A stretch of DNA of 64,000 nt from Kumtagia ephedrae (GCF_003012745.1 NZ_PXYK01000013.1:1-64000); one strand, 5' to 3'; positions 9,873-22,303 are shown, counted from the first letter of the stretch. The notes: a model not told the origin generated them from the letters alone. Numbers and translations: made by a program.

Positions 9873-9961
9873 GGAGTAGCGAATAGGGAAGAAAGCGAAG
9901 CGGGCGGGACACCATTTTTCCCTATTCGCTATTCGCTATTCGCTACTCCCTATTCGCTCTT
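9855..9961. repeat. Inverted tandem repeat of GCGAATAG units at the sucD-sucA junction
   Basis: On the left arm (about 9855-9890) the string GCGAATAG or its variant GGGAGTAG recurs about four times. The right arm (about 9918-9961) carries the complementary CTATTCGC units about five times. The arms can pair into a long hairpin with a loop around 9891-9917. The left arm begins inside sucD and supplies its last codons and stop. It could be an intra-operonic terminator, attenuator or mRNA-stability hairpin. The short repeated units suggest slippage-prone growth. There is no T-tract. Confidence 0.75.
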
Positions 9962-9994
9962 GAAAGGAGACGGAGCCGGCGCTCCGGGACATGC

Positions 9995-12985
<2,991 letters not shown>

Positions 12986-13023
12986 TTTCTGACACCAAAG
13001 GTCCCAGAAGGGCAGGAAGCAAG

Positions 13024-14343
<1,320 letters not shown>

Positions 14344-14355
14344 CGGACCGCCGAA

Positions 14356-14589
14356 ATGGTTGACGGCCAGCTCGAGACCGCAATCCGCCTGATGCGCCGC
14401 TACGCGCTTTGGATCGGTCTGGGGGGCTTGGTGCTCTATGGCGCGGGGATGGCGTGGATCTACTCGGGGATCGGTACGCCTGTGGAAGCGTTTCCGCTTC
14501 TGTGGCTCGGCCATGTGGGGGTCGTGGCTGCCGGCGTGCTGGTCGTCCTGTCTTTGGTTGCCCGACGGCTACAACGGTTGCAGCGGTAG
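14356..14589 (+). CDS. Small two-helix membrane protein, 77 aa
   Basis: This 77-aa product has two hydrophobic helices (about residues 18-36 and 46-67) around a short loop, and Arg-rich ends (RLMRRY at the N side, RRLQRLQR at the C side). That pattern predicts both termini in the cytoplasm. I do not recognise a family. It starts 12 bases after sucB and its stop directly abuts the next ATG at 14590, so the two are probably translated together. It belongs to the block between sucB and lpdA. Function is unknown. Confidence 0.6.
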   Translation: MVDGQLETAIRLMRRYALWIGLGGLVLYGAGMAWIYSGIGTPVEAFPLLWLGHVGVVAAGVLVVLSLVARRLQRLQR

Positions 14590-15171
14590 ATGGTCGAGAT
14601 CGTTGAACCCATAGATCTCTTCTTGTTGCTGAAAACAGGTCAGTCAGGGCCGATGGAGCTCGGCGTCATGAATCGCGACGCCGTGCGCGCGCTGGTCGAG
14701 CCGGAGGATATTCGGGCGGACAACCATTTCCGGCACGCCGATCCGGCGTCCCCTTGGTGCATCTACGGGATCAATTGCGAGTTCTTTTTCAGCCCGGATT
14801 TTCGGCTAAGGCATATCAAACTGCTTCCAGGCCGTTCTTTCTTCGGGTTCGGTGGTGAGATCGTGCGGTGGACGGGCAAGCTTGCGCTGGACGCTGGCAG
14901 GCATCCAGTGAATTTCGGGGGAGCCTCACCTCTCGAACTGCACGCTTTGCCGGATGCTCTGGCATTCCTCCACAAGGCTGAATTAAGCGGCCCCGTCGGC
15001 GCGGGACTGGATCGGACGATTACCATCGAATTGATTGACGAGCCTCGGCGGCTCACGCTTGGCTACGAGGTGGCTGTCCTTCCTGTCGAGGGCACGAAGC
15101 ATGTTGCGCATGAAATAGATTATTTCCTCAGCGCCGTGTGGATGGTGGACGAGAGTCTCCCGGGCGAGTGA
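14590..15171 (+). CDS. Unknown cytoplasmic protein, 193 aa
   Basis: A soluble 193-aa protein without signal or membrane helix. I do not recognise the family. Visible features are an aromatic-rich stretch CIYGINCEFFFSPDF near residues 57-71, KLLPGRSFFGFGGEIVRW (about 76-93), and a beta-rich C-terminal half ending FLSAVWMVDESLPGE. Base composition is more AT-rich than sucB. The ATG immediately follows the stop of the 77-aa membrane-protein gene with no gap, which suggests translational coupling and a shared role. Lone genes of this size and composition inside operons are often acquired. No function is claimed. Confidence 0.65.
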   Translation: MVEIVEPIDLFLLLKTGQSGPMELGVMNRDAVRALVEPEDIRADNHFRHADPASPWCIYGINCEFFFSPDFRLRHIKLLPGRSFFGFGGEIVRWTGKLALDAGRHPVNFGGASPLELHALPDALAFLHKAELSGPVGAGLDRTITIELIDEPRRLTLGYEVAVLPVEGTKHVAHEIDYFLSAVWMVDESLPGE

Positions 15172-15184
15172 AAGGAAGGCAGGA

Positions 15185-15589
15185 ATGGAAGCCGCAGCAG
15201 CCTCCACCGAAATCACCGTCCTCGCCTGGAGCGTCGTCCTGCTGATCGTGCAGGTGATCGCACAGGCGCTCGCCACCTACGATCTCGGCCCGAAATATCT
15301 CGCCGGCCCGCGCGACGAGGGCCGCGTCTCGAAGAGCGTGATCGCCGGCCGGCTCGCCCGGGCATTGCGCAACCTGCTCGAAACCTACCCGGCCTTCGTC
15401 GCTCTGGCGCTGGCGCTGGTGGTCACCGGCAAGTCCGGCGGGCTGGGTGCTGCCGGCGCCTGGATTTGGCTCGCCGCGCGCGTCGTCTATCTCCCGCTCT
15501 ATGCCGCGGGCGTGCCCGTCCTGCGCACCGTCGCGTGGAACGTCTCGATCCTCGGCCTCGTGCTGATGCTCGTCCGCCTGGTCGCATGA
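15185..15589 (+). CDS. MAPEG-family membrane protein
   Basis: A 134-aa integral membrane protein with four predicted helices. The MAPEG signature is visible: GRLARALRNLLETYPAFVALAL (about residues 55-76) and WLAARVVYLPLYAAGVP...RT (about 96-116). MAPEG proteins include glutathione transferases and eicosanoid enzymes in eukaryotes; bacterial members of this type are mostly uncharacterised. The gene is co-directional with the suc genes, 13 bases after the preceding ORF. I recall similar genes near sucB/lpdA in other rhizobia, so this part of the block may be ancestral. Confidence 0.88.
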   Translation: MEAAAASTEITVLAWSVVLLIVQVIAQALATYDLGPKYLAGPRDEGRVSKSVIAGRLARALRNLLETYPAFVALALALVVTGKSGGLGAAGAWIWLAARVVYLPLYAAGVPVLRTVAWNVSILGLVLMLVRLVA

Positions 15590-15694
15590 GCAACGTCTTT
15601 CCCGCTGGACTGGCGCGCCTCGCAAGCTGTGCCTTCCGTTTCGTGCCGCGTCCGCTACAGTTGGCGGGCCTGGACCACACGATGAAAGGGGCAC

Positions 15695-16123
15695 ATGGCT
15701 TTCGAACCGGACATCCCGCCCATTCAGGTGCATCTGTGCGTGAAGCGCGGGCAGGAGGCGATCGCCTGGTACGAGAAGGCGTTCGGGGCGGTCGAGACCT
15801 TCGAGCAGATCGCCGAGGACGGCGAGCGGGTGCTGCATGCCAACCTGTCCATGTTCGGCTCGGAGGTGATGCTGCACGACGAGTTCCCGGAGTTCTCGCC
15901 GGACGTCTTTTCGCCGGAAACGCGCGGCGGCGCCGGGCTGACGATCAGCATCAACCTGCGCTCGCCGATCGACGTCGACCGCGCCGTGCGCCGGGCCGCC
16001 TCGGCCGGAGCGGAGATCACCATGCCGGTGGCCGACCAGTTCTGGGGCGCCCGCTACGGCAAGATCCGCGACCCGTTCGGCCATGTCTGGGCCTTCAACG
16101 CGCCGCTGGCGAAGGCGGGATGA
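15695..16123 (+). CDS. VOC-family (glyoxalase/PhnB-like) protein
   Basis: A 142-aa VOC-superfamily protein with paired beta-alpha-beta-beta-beta units. The opening IPPIQVHLCVKRGQEAIAWYEKAFGA and closing YGKIRDPFGHVWAFN match PhnB/glyoxalase-like proteins. The C-terminal GHVW His is a typical metal ligand. Enzymatic activity cannot be predicted because VOC proteins range from lyases to dioxygenases and resistance binders. ATG 15695 follows GAAAGGGGCAC. It ends 60 bases before a nested inverted repeat. Confidence 0.87.
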   Translation: MAFEPDIPPIQVHLCVKRGQEAIAWYEKAFGAVETFEQIAEDGERVLHANLSMFGSEVMLHDEFPEFSPDVFSPETRGGAGLTISINLRSPIDVDRAVRRAASAGAEITMPVADQFWGARYGKIRDPFGHVWAFNAPLAKAG

Positions 16124-16183
16124 GAGGCGGCCGCAAGTTGGCCAAGATGCGGTCATGGCTTGATCGGATCGGCTCTTCGTCCC

Positions 16184-16452
16184 ACCCCCCTCTGTCCTGC
16201 CGGACATCTCCCCCGCAAGGGGGGGCGATAGATGGGTTCTGCCGCCTTGTACCCCCACCCCTAACCCCTCCCCACAAGGGGGAGGGGGACTTCGCGGCAG
16301 CCATGCCACGCAAAGCCGTCGACGATTGGCGCCTGGCGGAGACGAAAGCCGGTCCCCCTCCCCCTTGTGGGGAGGGGTTAGGGGTGGGGGTAAACTCATA
16401 TGCGATTGCCCTCCCCCCTTGTGGGGGAGATGTCCGGCAGGACAGAGGGGGG
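16184..16452. repeat. Nested composite inverted repeat, family 3 outer arms with a second inner pair
   Basis: Outer arms (16184-16226 and 16411-16452) carry CCCCCCTCTGTCCTGCCGG followed by ACATCTCCCCC, and its complement. Inner arms (16252-16290 and 16352-16390) are a perfect 39-bp inverted pair built on CCCCTAACCCCTCCCCAC. The centre has GCCGTCGACGATTGGC (16315-16330), the complement of the core shared with other repeats. The whole can fold into a two-step cruciform. It fills the gap after the VOC gene and abuts the coding part of the next gene, whose start it seems to have replaced. Confidence 0.9.
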
Positions 16453-16962
16453 CAACGTAAGGCGCGACCCTTCGCGCATCTTGCGTTCCTCCTGAGAGCG
16501 GCACTCGCCGCCCTCCTCCCCTCCCCCGCCTTCGCCGCCTGCCCGGTCGAGCTCGCCACCTATCGCGACATCGACGGCGTCGCCGAGCTCGAATTCCGCC
16601 CCACCGGCCAGAGCGCCGCCGTCACCAACAGCTTCCGCCTGATCGTCGGCGAGACGGTCATGGACGGCATGGTGATGTGGAGCGCCGAGGTGGCGCGGCC
16701 GAACGGCATCGTCGGCCGCGACTGCCCGGTGGGCGACGCCACCGGCGAGGAGCTTGAAGCCTGCACGCTGTGGCAGGGCGTCATCTATACCGTCGACAAG
16801 CAGGGGGCGGTCGGGCTGCTGCCGGCCGAAGGCACGCCGGCGCCGCCGACGCTGATCCTGTCCGACCTCGCCCATGCGCTGCGCCTGTCGCCCGCCTTTG
16901 GCGAAAACGGCTTCGACAGGCTCCCCCAGGATGTCTTCACCATGAGCGGCTGCCAGGAATGA
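16384..16962 (+). CDS. Secreted protein of unknown function; start replaced by a repeat
   Basis: The conserved part begins with a signal peptide, LAFLLRAALAALLPSPAFA, cleaved before ACPVELATYRDIDGVAE. The mature part is about 150 residues, with cysteines in ACPVE, RDCPVGD, EACTLW and SGCQE, so it is probably periplasmic with disulphides. No ATG lies between the repeat and the signal peptide. The only in-frame candidates are GTG codons inside the repeat, such as 16384, which would add an odd proline/glycine-rich leader. The start is therefore unresolved and the gene may be 5'-damaged. Its TGA overlaps the ATG of the SDR gene. Confidence 0.65.
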   Translation: MGVNSYAIALPPCGGDVRQDRGGQRKARPFAHLAFLLRAALAALLPSPAFAACPVELATYRDIDGVAELEFRPTGQSAAVTNSFRLIVGETVMDGMVMWSAEVARPNGIVGRDCPVGDATGEELEACTLWQGVIYTVDKQGAVGLLPAEGTPAPPTLILSDLAHALRLSPAFGENGFDRLPQDVFTMSGCQE

Positions 16963-17714
16963 GCAAGGCGGGCAAGGTACTGCTGGTCACCGGCGGCGGC
17001 CGCGGCATCGGCGCCGCCACCTGCCTGCTCGCGGCAAAGCGGGGCTACCGCGTCGCCGTCAACTACGTCTCCGACACCGCCTCCGCCGACGCCGTCGTCG
17101 ACACGATCCGCCGAGGCGGCGGCGACGCGATTGCCGTCAAGGGCGACATCGGAAGCGAGGCCGACGTGCTCTCCATGTTCGAGACGGTCGACCGGGAGCT
17201 CGGCCGCATCGACGCGCTGGTCAACAATGCCGGCGTCGTCGACCGCAAGGCGCGCGTCGACGCCGTCAGCCTCGCACGGCTGGAGCGCATGATGCGCATC
17301 AACGTCATAGGCCCGATCCTGTGCGCCCGCGAGGCGGTCAGGCGCATGTCGACAAGGCACGGCGGCAAGGGCGGCGCCATCGTCAACGTGTCGTCCATCG
17401 CCGCCGTCATCGGCGGAGCGGGCGAATATGTCGACTATGCCGCCACCAAGGGCGCGATCGATTCCTTCACCCTCGGCCTGGCGCGCGAGGTGGCGGAGGA
17501 AGGCATCCGCGTCAACGCGGTCAGGCCCGGCATCGTCGGCACGGACATTCATGCCTCCGGCGGACAGCCCGACCGGGTCGCCGCCATGCGCGGGCTGGTG
17601 CCGGTGAAGCGCGAGGGCAATCCCGAGGAAATCGCCGACGCGATCCTCTGGCTTTTGTCGGACGGCGCGTCCTATACGACGGGCGCGATTCTCAACGTGA
17701 GCGGCGGGCGCTGA
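16959..17714 (+). CDS. SDR-family oxidoreductase
   Basis: A 251-aa classical short-chain dehydrogenase/reductase. The cofactor loop is TGGGRGIG (about residues 11-18), the structural motif is NNAGV (about 88-92), and the catalytic motif is YVDYAATKGA with Tyr and Lys and an upstream Ser in VNVSSIAA. The C-terminal GAILNVSGGR is typical. The best resemblance is to sugar- or FabG-like SDRs (glucose 1-dehydrogenase type), but the substrate is unknown. It overlaps the preceding gene in ATGA and ends 24 bases before lpdA, so it is likely transcribed with it. Confidence 0.9.
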   Translation: MSKAGKVLLVTGGGRGIGAATCLLAAKRGYRVAVNYVSDTASADAVVDTIRRGGGDAIAVKGDIGSEADVLSMFETVDRELGRIDALVNNAGVVDRKARVDAVSLARLERMMRINVIGPILCAREAVRRMSTRHGGKGGAIVNVSSIAAVIGGAGEYVDYAATKGAIDSFTLGLAREVAEEGIRVNAVRPGIVGTDIHASGGQPDRVAAMRGLVPVKREGNPEEIADAILWLLSDGASYTTGAILNVSGGR

Positions 17715-17738
17715 CCGCCCAGACGGAAGGACAGGTTC

Positions 17739-19145
17739 ATGGCTTATGACGTCGTTGTCATCGGAAGCGGCCCGGGGGGCTATGTCTGCGCCATCAAGGC
17801 GGCGCAGCTCGGCCTCAAGGTGGCGGTGGTGGAGAAGCGCGCCACCTATGGCGGCACCTGCCTCAACATCGGCTGCATCCCCTCCAAGGCGCTGCTGCAC
17901 GCGTCGGAGATGTTCGCCGAGGCCGGCCACGGCCTGGAGGCGCTCGGCGTCGAAGTCGGCAAGCCCAGGCTCAACCTCAAGAAGATGATGGAGCACAAGG
18001 ACGCCACCGTCGCCTCCAACGTCAACGGCGTCGCCTTCCTGTTCAAGAAGAACAAGATCGACGGCATCCAGGGCACCGGCCGCATCGTCTCGGCCGGAAA
18101 AGTCTCGGTCGCGCTGGAAGGCGGCGGCACGCAGGAGTTGGAGACAAAGGCGATCGTGATCGCCACCGGCTCCGACGTCGCCGGCATCCCCGGCGTCGAG
18201 GTCGACATCGACGAGAAGGTGATCGTCTCCTCCACCGGCGCGCTGTCGCTGGAGAAGCCGCCGGCGCACCTCATCGTCGTCGGCGGCGGCGTCATCGGCC
18301 TTGAGCTCGGCTCCGTCTGGGGCCGCCTCGGCTCGAAAGTCACCGTCGTCGAATATCTGGACACGGTGCTCGGCGGCATGGACGGCGAGGTGGCGAAACA
18401 GTTCGGCCGTATGCTGGCCAAGCAGGGTTTCGACATCCGCCTGGGCTCCAAGGTCACGGGCGTGGAGAAGATCAAGAAGGGCGCGAAAGTGACCTTCGAG
18501 CCGGTCAAGGGCGGCGACGCAGAGACCATCGAGGCCGACGTGGTGCTGGTCGCCACCGGCCGCCGTCCCTATACCGACGGCCTCGGCCTCGCCGAGGCCG
18601 GCGTGGAGCTGGACGAGCGCGGCCGCGTCAAGACCGACCAGCACCTGCGGACCAACGTGCCCGGCATCTATGCCATCGGCGACGCCATCGCCGGGCCGAT
18701 GCTCGCCCACAAGGCCGAGGACGAGGGCGTCGCGGTTGCCGAGACCATCGCCGGCCAGAAGGGCCATGTGAACTACGACGTCATTCCGAGCGTGGTCTAT
18801 ACCAGCCCCGAGGTCGCCTCGGTCGGCAGGACCGAGGAGGAGCTAAAGAAGGCCGGCATCGACTACAAGGTCGGAAAGTTCCCGTTCACCGCCAACGGCC
18901 GCGCCCGCGCCATGCTGCACACCGACGGCTTCGTGAAGATCCTGGCCGACAAGGCGACGGACCGGGTGCTCGGTGGACACATCGTCGGCTTCGGCGCCGG
19001 CGAGATGATCCACGAGATCGCCGTGCTGATGGAGTTCGGCGGCTCCTCCGAGGATCTGGCCCGCACCTGCCATGCGCATCCGACCATGTCGGAAGCGGTA
19101 AAGGAGGCCGCGCTGGCGACTTTCTTCAAGCCGATCCACATGTGA
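17739..19145 (+). CDS. lpdA: dihydrolipoamide dehydrogenase (E3)
   Basis: LpdA is the FAD-linked E3 that reoxidises dihydrolipoyl groups with NAD, here probably serving the 2-oxoglutarate dehydrogenase complex. The 468-aa product has an FAD loop GSGPGGY (9-15) and the redox disulphide C41/C46 in [13 protein letters not shown]. An NAD motif [12 protein letters not shown] follows, and the second FAD segment is [22 protein letters not shown]. The catalytic His-Glu pair is in HPTMSE (H447, E452). It closes the TCA cluster and is followed by a perfect hairpin terminator. Confidence 0.97.
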   Translation: MAYDVVVIGSGPGGYVCAIKAAQLGLKVAVVEKRATYGGTCLNIGCIPSKALLHASEMFAEAGHGLEALGVEVGKPRLNLKKMMEHKDATVASNVNGVAFLFKKNKIDGIQGTGRIVSAGKVSVALEGGGTQELETKAIVIATGSDVAGIPGVEVDIDEKVIVSSTGALSLEKPPAHLIVVGGGVIGLELGSVWGRLGSKVTVVEYLDTVLGGMDGEVAKQFGRMLAKQGFDIRLGSKVTGVEKIKKGAKVTFEPVKGGDAETIEADVVLVATGRRPYTDGLGLAEAGVELDERGRVKTDQHLRTNVPGIYAIGDAIAGPMLAHKAEDEGVAVAETIAGQKGHVNYDVIPSVVYTSPEVASVGRTEEELKKAGIDYKVGKFPFTANGRARAMLHTDGFVKILADKATDRVLGGHIVGFGAGEMIHEIAVLMEFGGSSEDLARTCHAHPTMSEAVKEAALATFFKPIHM

Positions 19146-19187
19146 CCGGCGCCAGCCTCTGTCCGGAAGGATATTCAGACGCACTTG

Positions 19188-19214
19188 AGCGGCCCGCCGA
19201 AGCGGGCCGCTTGT
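19188..19214 (+). terminator. Hairpin terminator after lpdA
   Basis: AGCGGCCCGC (19188-19197) pairs perfectly with GCGGGCCGCT (19202-19211) around a CGAA tetraloop, followed by the weak T-rich TTGTCGTT. It lies 42 bases after the lpdA stop and just before the end of the convergent minus-strand gene, so it may serve both strands. Confidence 0.75.
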
Positions 19215-19236
19215 CGTTCAGCCTTGAGCGTCGCCC

Positions 19237-19761
19237 TTACTGCGCCGGAGCCGGGGCAGGTTCGGCCGGTGCCGGGGCGGCGGGAGCCGTCGCATCCGGT
19301 GCCGGAGCCGTGCTGTCGGCGGGCGGCGTGGCCGGAGCGGTCTCGCTCGGAGCCGGCGTCGCGGGCGCGGCCGGGGCCGTCGCATCGGGAGCCGGGGTCG
19401 CGGGAGCCGCAGCGTCCGGAGCCGGAGCCGCGGCGTCAGGAGCCGGGGCGGGCGCCGTTGCGTCGGGCGCCGGCGTTGCCGGTTCGGTCGTCGTCGTTGC
19501 CGGCTGATCGGCCGTTCCCGGCGTGTTCTCCGCGCCAGGCGCGAAGATGAAATAGGCGATCACCGCCAGAACCAGCACGACGACCGCGATCAGGACGCCG
19601 CTGCCGCGCGAGCGCTCGGCGACGACGGTGCGGTTGTCGACATGCGGATCGTGCCCGTTCGTCGGGGTCAGACGCTCACCCATCGGGTCGGCCCCGAGCG
19701 GGGGAACCGGGTTGATGGGGTCATCGCGCCGGGGATCCGGCACGCGCTGAGGGTTGGCCAT
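19237..19761 (-). CDS. Single-pass membrane protein with Ala/Pro-rich low-complexity C-terminus
   Basis: A 174-aa protein with a polar N-terminal segment (MANPQRVPDPRRDD...), one transmembrane helix (about residues 55-75, VLIAVVVLVLAVIAYFIFAP) and a roughly 95-residue tail. The tail consists almost wholly of Ala, Pro, Thr and Asp in PAPDATAP-like repeats. The topology suggests an inner-membrane anchor with an extended periplasmic linker, possibly spanning toward peptidoglycan. The tail is prone to slippage, so length may vary between strains. ATG 19761 is supported by GGAGGA 8 bases upstream. Function is unknown. Confidence 0.75.
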   Translation of the reverse strand: MANPQRVPDPRRDDPINPVPPLGADPMGERLTPTNGHDPHVDNRTVVAERSRGSGVLIAVVVLVLAVIAYFIFAPGAENTPGTADQPATTTTEPATPAPDATAPAPAPDAAAPAPDAAAPATPAPDATAPAAPATPAPSETAPATPPADSTAPAPDATAPAAPAPAEPAPAPAQ

Positions 19762-19847
19762 GGCTGGTCCTCCATCGGTTGCGATGACGACACAACGCAC
19801 GACCGGCGATTCGGTTTCACGTGGAGTTGAACGTTTCTCCCGCAACG

Positions 19848-19882
19848 AAAAAAGGGAACGCCGCGCTGGGCGCGGCGTTCCC
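19848..19882 (-). terminator. Intrinsic terminator of the 65-aa secreted-protein gene
   Basis: On the minus strand GGGAACGCCGCGC and its complement (19870-19882 and 19854-19866) form a perfect 13-bp stem with a 3-base loop. A run of six T follows (19848-19853 read as A on the plus strand). It sits about 58 bases past the stop of the gene ending at 19940. This is the clearest rho-independent terminator in the window. Confidence 0.9.
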
Positions 19883-19939
19883 TGGATCGTCCGGATTTTC
19901 AAGCCGCCGGCAGGTCCTGCGCGACGGCGAATGTTGCGG

Positions 19940-20137
19940 CTATTCGACGGTCTTTTCGACCTGCGGCTTTTCAGCGGCCGCCTCTTGGGTGACGACCGGC
20001 TTGGACTGCGGAACGGCGACGCTCGCCACCGTCGTCTTGTCGAGCTCGGTTGCCTTCACGGATTTCTGGTATTCGCATGCCTGGGCTCCGGAAACGGCGA
20101 GGCCGAGGCCGGCGGCAATCAGGAGAAGCTTGGTCAT
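19940..20137 (-). CDS. Small secreted protein, 65 aa
   Basis: A 65-aa product beginning MTKLLLIAAGLGLAVSGAQA, a signal peptide with an AQA-C boundary. A 45-residue mature peptide follows, rich in Lys, Thr, Val and Glu (KSVKATELDKTTVASVAV and EKPQVEKTVE) with a single cysteine right after the cleavage site. That Cys lacks a proper lipobox (SGAQAC rather than LSGC), so lipidation is doubtful. An AGAAGGA ribosome site precedes ATG 20137 and a strong terminator follows. I know no function; such short proteins recur in rhizobia. Confidence 0.75.
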   Translation of the reverse strand: MTKLLLIAAGLGLAVSGAQACEYQKSVKATELDKTTVASVAVPQSKPVVTQEAAAEKPQVEKTVE

Positions 20138-20216
20138 CCATGCTGTCCTTCTGGTTGGCGACCCGGACAGGCTAACAAAGCCGGCCGTATCAGCCAAATC
20201 ACGCTTTGCGTGAACG

Positions 20217-21293
20217 TCAGCCCCGGTCGGCGCGCGACACCGTGTAGCCGGCCTTGCGCAGCAGCGCCACCAGCCCCTCCGGCCCGGGCAGATGCAGGGC
20301 GCCGACCGCGATGAAGGCATTGCCGGCGTCGAGGATCGGCACGGCATGCTCGGCCATGGTCCGGTTGCGCGCCGTGATCATGGTCTCCTCGAAGGCCGCA
20401 TAACCCGATGCCTCGCCCCCGCCGCCATCCGGCAGGACGGCGTTGAACAGCGGCCAGAACATGCCCGTGTCGCCGCGCGTATAGAGCACGATCATCGTCT
20501 CGATGACGTCGTCGACGCGGTCGCCGAGCTTCAGCGTGTCGACCAGCCCCTGGATGTGGAACTGCATCGGCAGCGACGCCATCGCCTCAAGCTGGTCGAC
20601 GGCCGTCTCCAGCCCCTCCAGCGTCTTGCCCGCGGCCGCCGCCTCATGGCCGAGCTTGATGTCGAGCACCGGCGCCCCGCCGGCCTTGCGCTGCAGCTCG
20701 CAGGCCGGCAGCGCGATCATCGCCGAGATGATCCACGGCTTCATCTTGGCGACGCTGTAGGGCGGGATACCGCGCGCCTCCAGCGCCTTGTTGACGCCGT
20801 CCACCTCGCCCGGCGGGATCAGCGAGGCGAGCGTGGTGTCGTCGGTGAACATCATCAGCTCCGGCCGCTCCACCATGATCGCCGCCATCTTCGACTGGTC
20901 GAGCACGTCCGTCGTCTCGATGACGACCGTGCCCGACGCGTCATAGGCCGTCTGCGCGGCCGGCGGCAGCGCCGTCACGCGCGGATCGGTGACGTGCATG
21001 GTGCCGAAGAGATAGGAGGCAGGACCGCCGTCCTTCTCGATCTTCCAGAGCAGGCCCTCGCCGTTCTCGGTCCTGCCCGCCTCGGCCTCGATGCGCGCCA
21101 GCGCCGCCGGATCGCTGGTCTTCAGCTCCGCCAGCATGTCCTTGCCGGAGCATGTGACCTCTTCGGCCCGCGCGCGCTCCGTCGCCAGCGCGACCATCAG
21201 CGCGAAGGACAGGAAGAACAGCAGGTTGGCCGCGACCAGCAGTTTCACCAGCGGCAGGGCGCCGCGGTCGGCAAGGGCAATCACACGTTTCAT
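20217..21293 (-). CDS. TraB/GumN-family protein
   Basis: A 358-aa protein with an N-terminal membrane or signal segment (about residues 14-40, LVKLLVAANLLFFLSFALMVALA) and a TraB/GumN domain. GEGLLWKIEKDGGPASYLFGTMH (near residue 68) carries the conserved GTxH motif. The C-terminal GNAFIAVGALHLPGPEGLVALL contains the second GxxHLPG motif. TraB/GumN proteins share a fold with metal-dependent proteases (Tiki-like), but the bacterial role is not established. ATG 21293 precedes the hydrophobic segment. It lies downstream of xerC on the same strand with a 71-base gap. Confidence 0.9.
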   Translation of the reverse strand: MKRVIALADRGALPLVKLLVAANLLFFLSFALMVALATERARAEEVTCSGKDMLAELKTSDPAALARIEAEAGRTENGEGLLWKIEKDGGPASYLFGTMHVTDPRVTALPPAAQTAYDASGTVVIETTDVLDQSKMAAIMVERPELMMFTDDTTLASLIPPGEVDGVNKALEARGIPPYSVAKMKPWIISAMIALPACELQRKAGGAPVLDIKLGHEAAAAGKTLEGLETAVDQLEAMASLPMQFHIQGLVDTLKLGDRVDDVIETMIVLYTRGDTGMFWPLFNAVLPDGGGGEASGYAAFEETMITARNRTMAEHAVPILDAGNAFIAVGALHLPGPEGLVALLRKAGYTVSRADRG

Positions 21294-21364
21294 GGCCGGA
21301 AAGCTACCGGGCAAAAGCGGCAAAACCGTTAAGTCCGATGCGAAACTTGCAGCGTTCGATGTGT

Positions 21365-22303
21365 TCAGGCGCGCGGATGCGCCGCCTGGTAGATTTCCAG
21401 CAGCCGCGCCGTGTCGACGCCGGTATAGACCTGCGTGGTCGACAGGCTGGCATGGCCGAGCAGTTCCTGGATGACACGCAGGTCGCCGCCGCGCCCGAGC
21501 AGGTGCGTGGCGAAGGAATGGCGCAGCGCGTGCGGCGTCGCCGTATCCGGCAGGTTGAGCGCGCCGCGCATCTTGCGCATCGCCCGCTGCACGATCGCCG
21601 GATTGAGCGGCCCGCCGCGGGCGCCGCGGAACAGCGGTCCCTGCGCATCGAGATGGTAGGGGCAGAGCCGCCGGTATTCCGCGACCGCCTGCACGGCCAC
21701 CGGCAGCACCGGCACCAGGCGGGTCTTGCCGCCCTTGCCGGTGACCCTGAGAACGCTGTCGCCAGGCGGGGCCAGCGCGCCCGCCGGCAGGCCGAGCGCC
21801 TCCGATATGCGCAGCCCCGAGCCGTAGAGCAAAGTGAGCACGGCGGCGTCGCGCGCCGCCACCCACGGCTCTTCCGCCAGTTGCTCGTCCTCCGAGACGA
21901 CGCGCCGCGCATCCGCCGCCGTCAGCGGTTTCGGCAGCGACTTCGGCTGCCTCGGCGCCCGCAGCGCCGCCGCGCCCGCGGCATTGACCAGCCCCCTGCG
22001 CTCGAGGAAGCGCAGCAGCGAACGCACCCCCGCCAGCCCGCGTCCCAGAGTACGCGCGCCGGCGCCGTCCTTGCGCCGCGCGGCGAGGAAGGCGCGCAGG
22101 TCCGCCGGCCGCAGATCGGCGATGTCGGCAATGCCCGGCGCGCCGCCGCGATGGCCGGTCAGGAACTGCAGGAACTGCCTGGTGTCGCGCTCATAAGCCT
22201 CGACCGTCAGCGCCGACAGCCGCCGCTCCCTGGCCAGCATCTTCAGCCAGCTTTCGCGCGCCGCCTGCAGGTCTGGCTTTGCGGCGATGAGGAATTCCTG
22301 CAT
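21365..22303 (-). CDS. xerC: tyrosine recombinase XerC
   Basis: XerC with XerD resolves chromosome dimers at dif. The 312-aa protein has an N-terminal SAM-like core-binding domain (about residues 10-105) and a catalytic domain with all family residues: R165 in GSGLRISEA, Lys in GKGGK (190-193), H258 and R261 in HALRHSFATH, H284 in LLGHASLSTT and the nucleophile Y293. This full set and the chromosomal context favour XerC over an integrase. ATG 22303 gives a normal N-terminus; longer readings run into a repeat. Confidence 0.93.
   Translation of the reverse strand: MQEFLIAAKPDLQAARESWLKMLARERRLSALTVEAYERDTRQFLQFLTGHRGGAPGIADIADLRPADLRAFLAARRKDGAGARTLGRGLAGVRSLLRFLERRGLVNAAGAAALRAPRQPKSLPKPLTAADARRVVSEDEQLAEEPWVAARDAAVLTLLYGSGLRISEALGLPAGALAPPGDSVLRVTGKGGKTRLVPVLPVAVQAVAEYRRLCPYHLDAQGPLFRGARGGPLNPAIVQRAMRKMRGALNLPDTATPHALRHSFATHLLGRGGDLRVIQELLGHASLSTTQVYTGVDTARLLEIYQAAHPRA

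Noticed and set aside
9855-9961. Possible CRISPR array because of regularly spaced short repeats
   Set aside because: The units are only 8 bases, contiguous or inverted, with no unique spacers of 30-40 bases and no cas genes.
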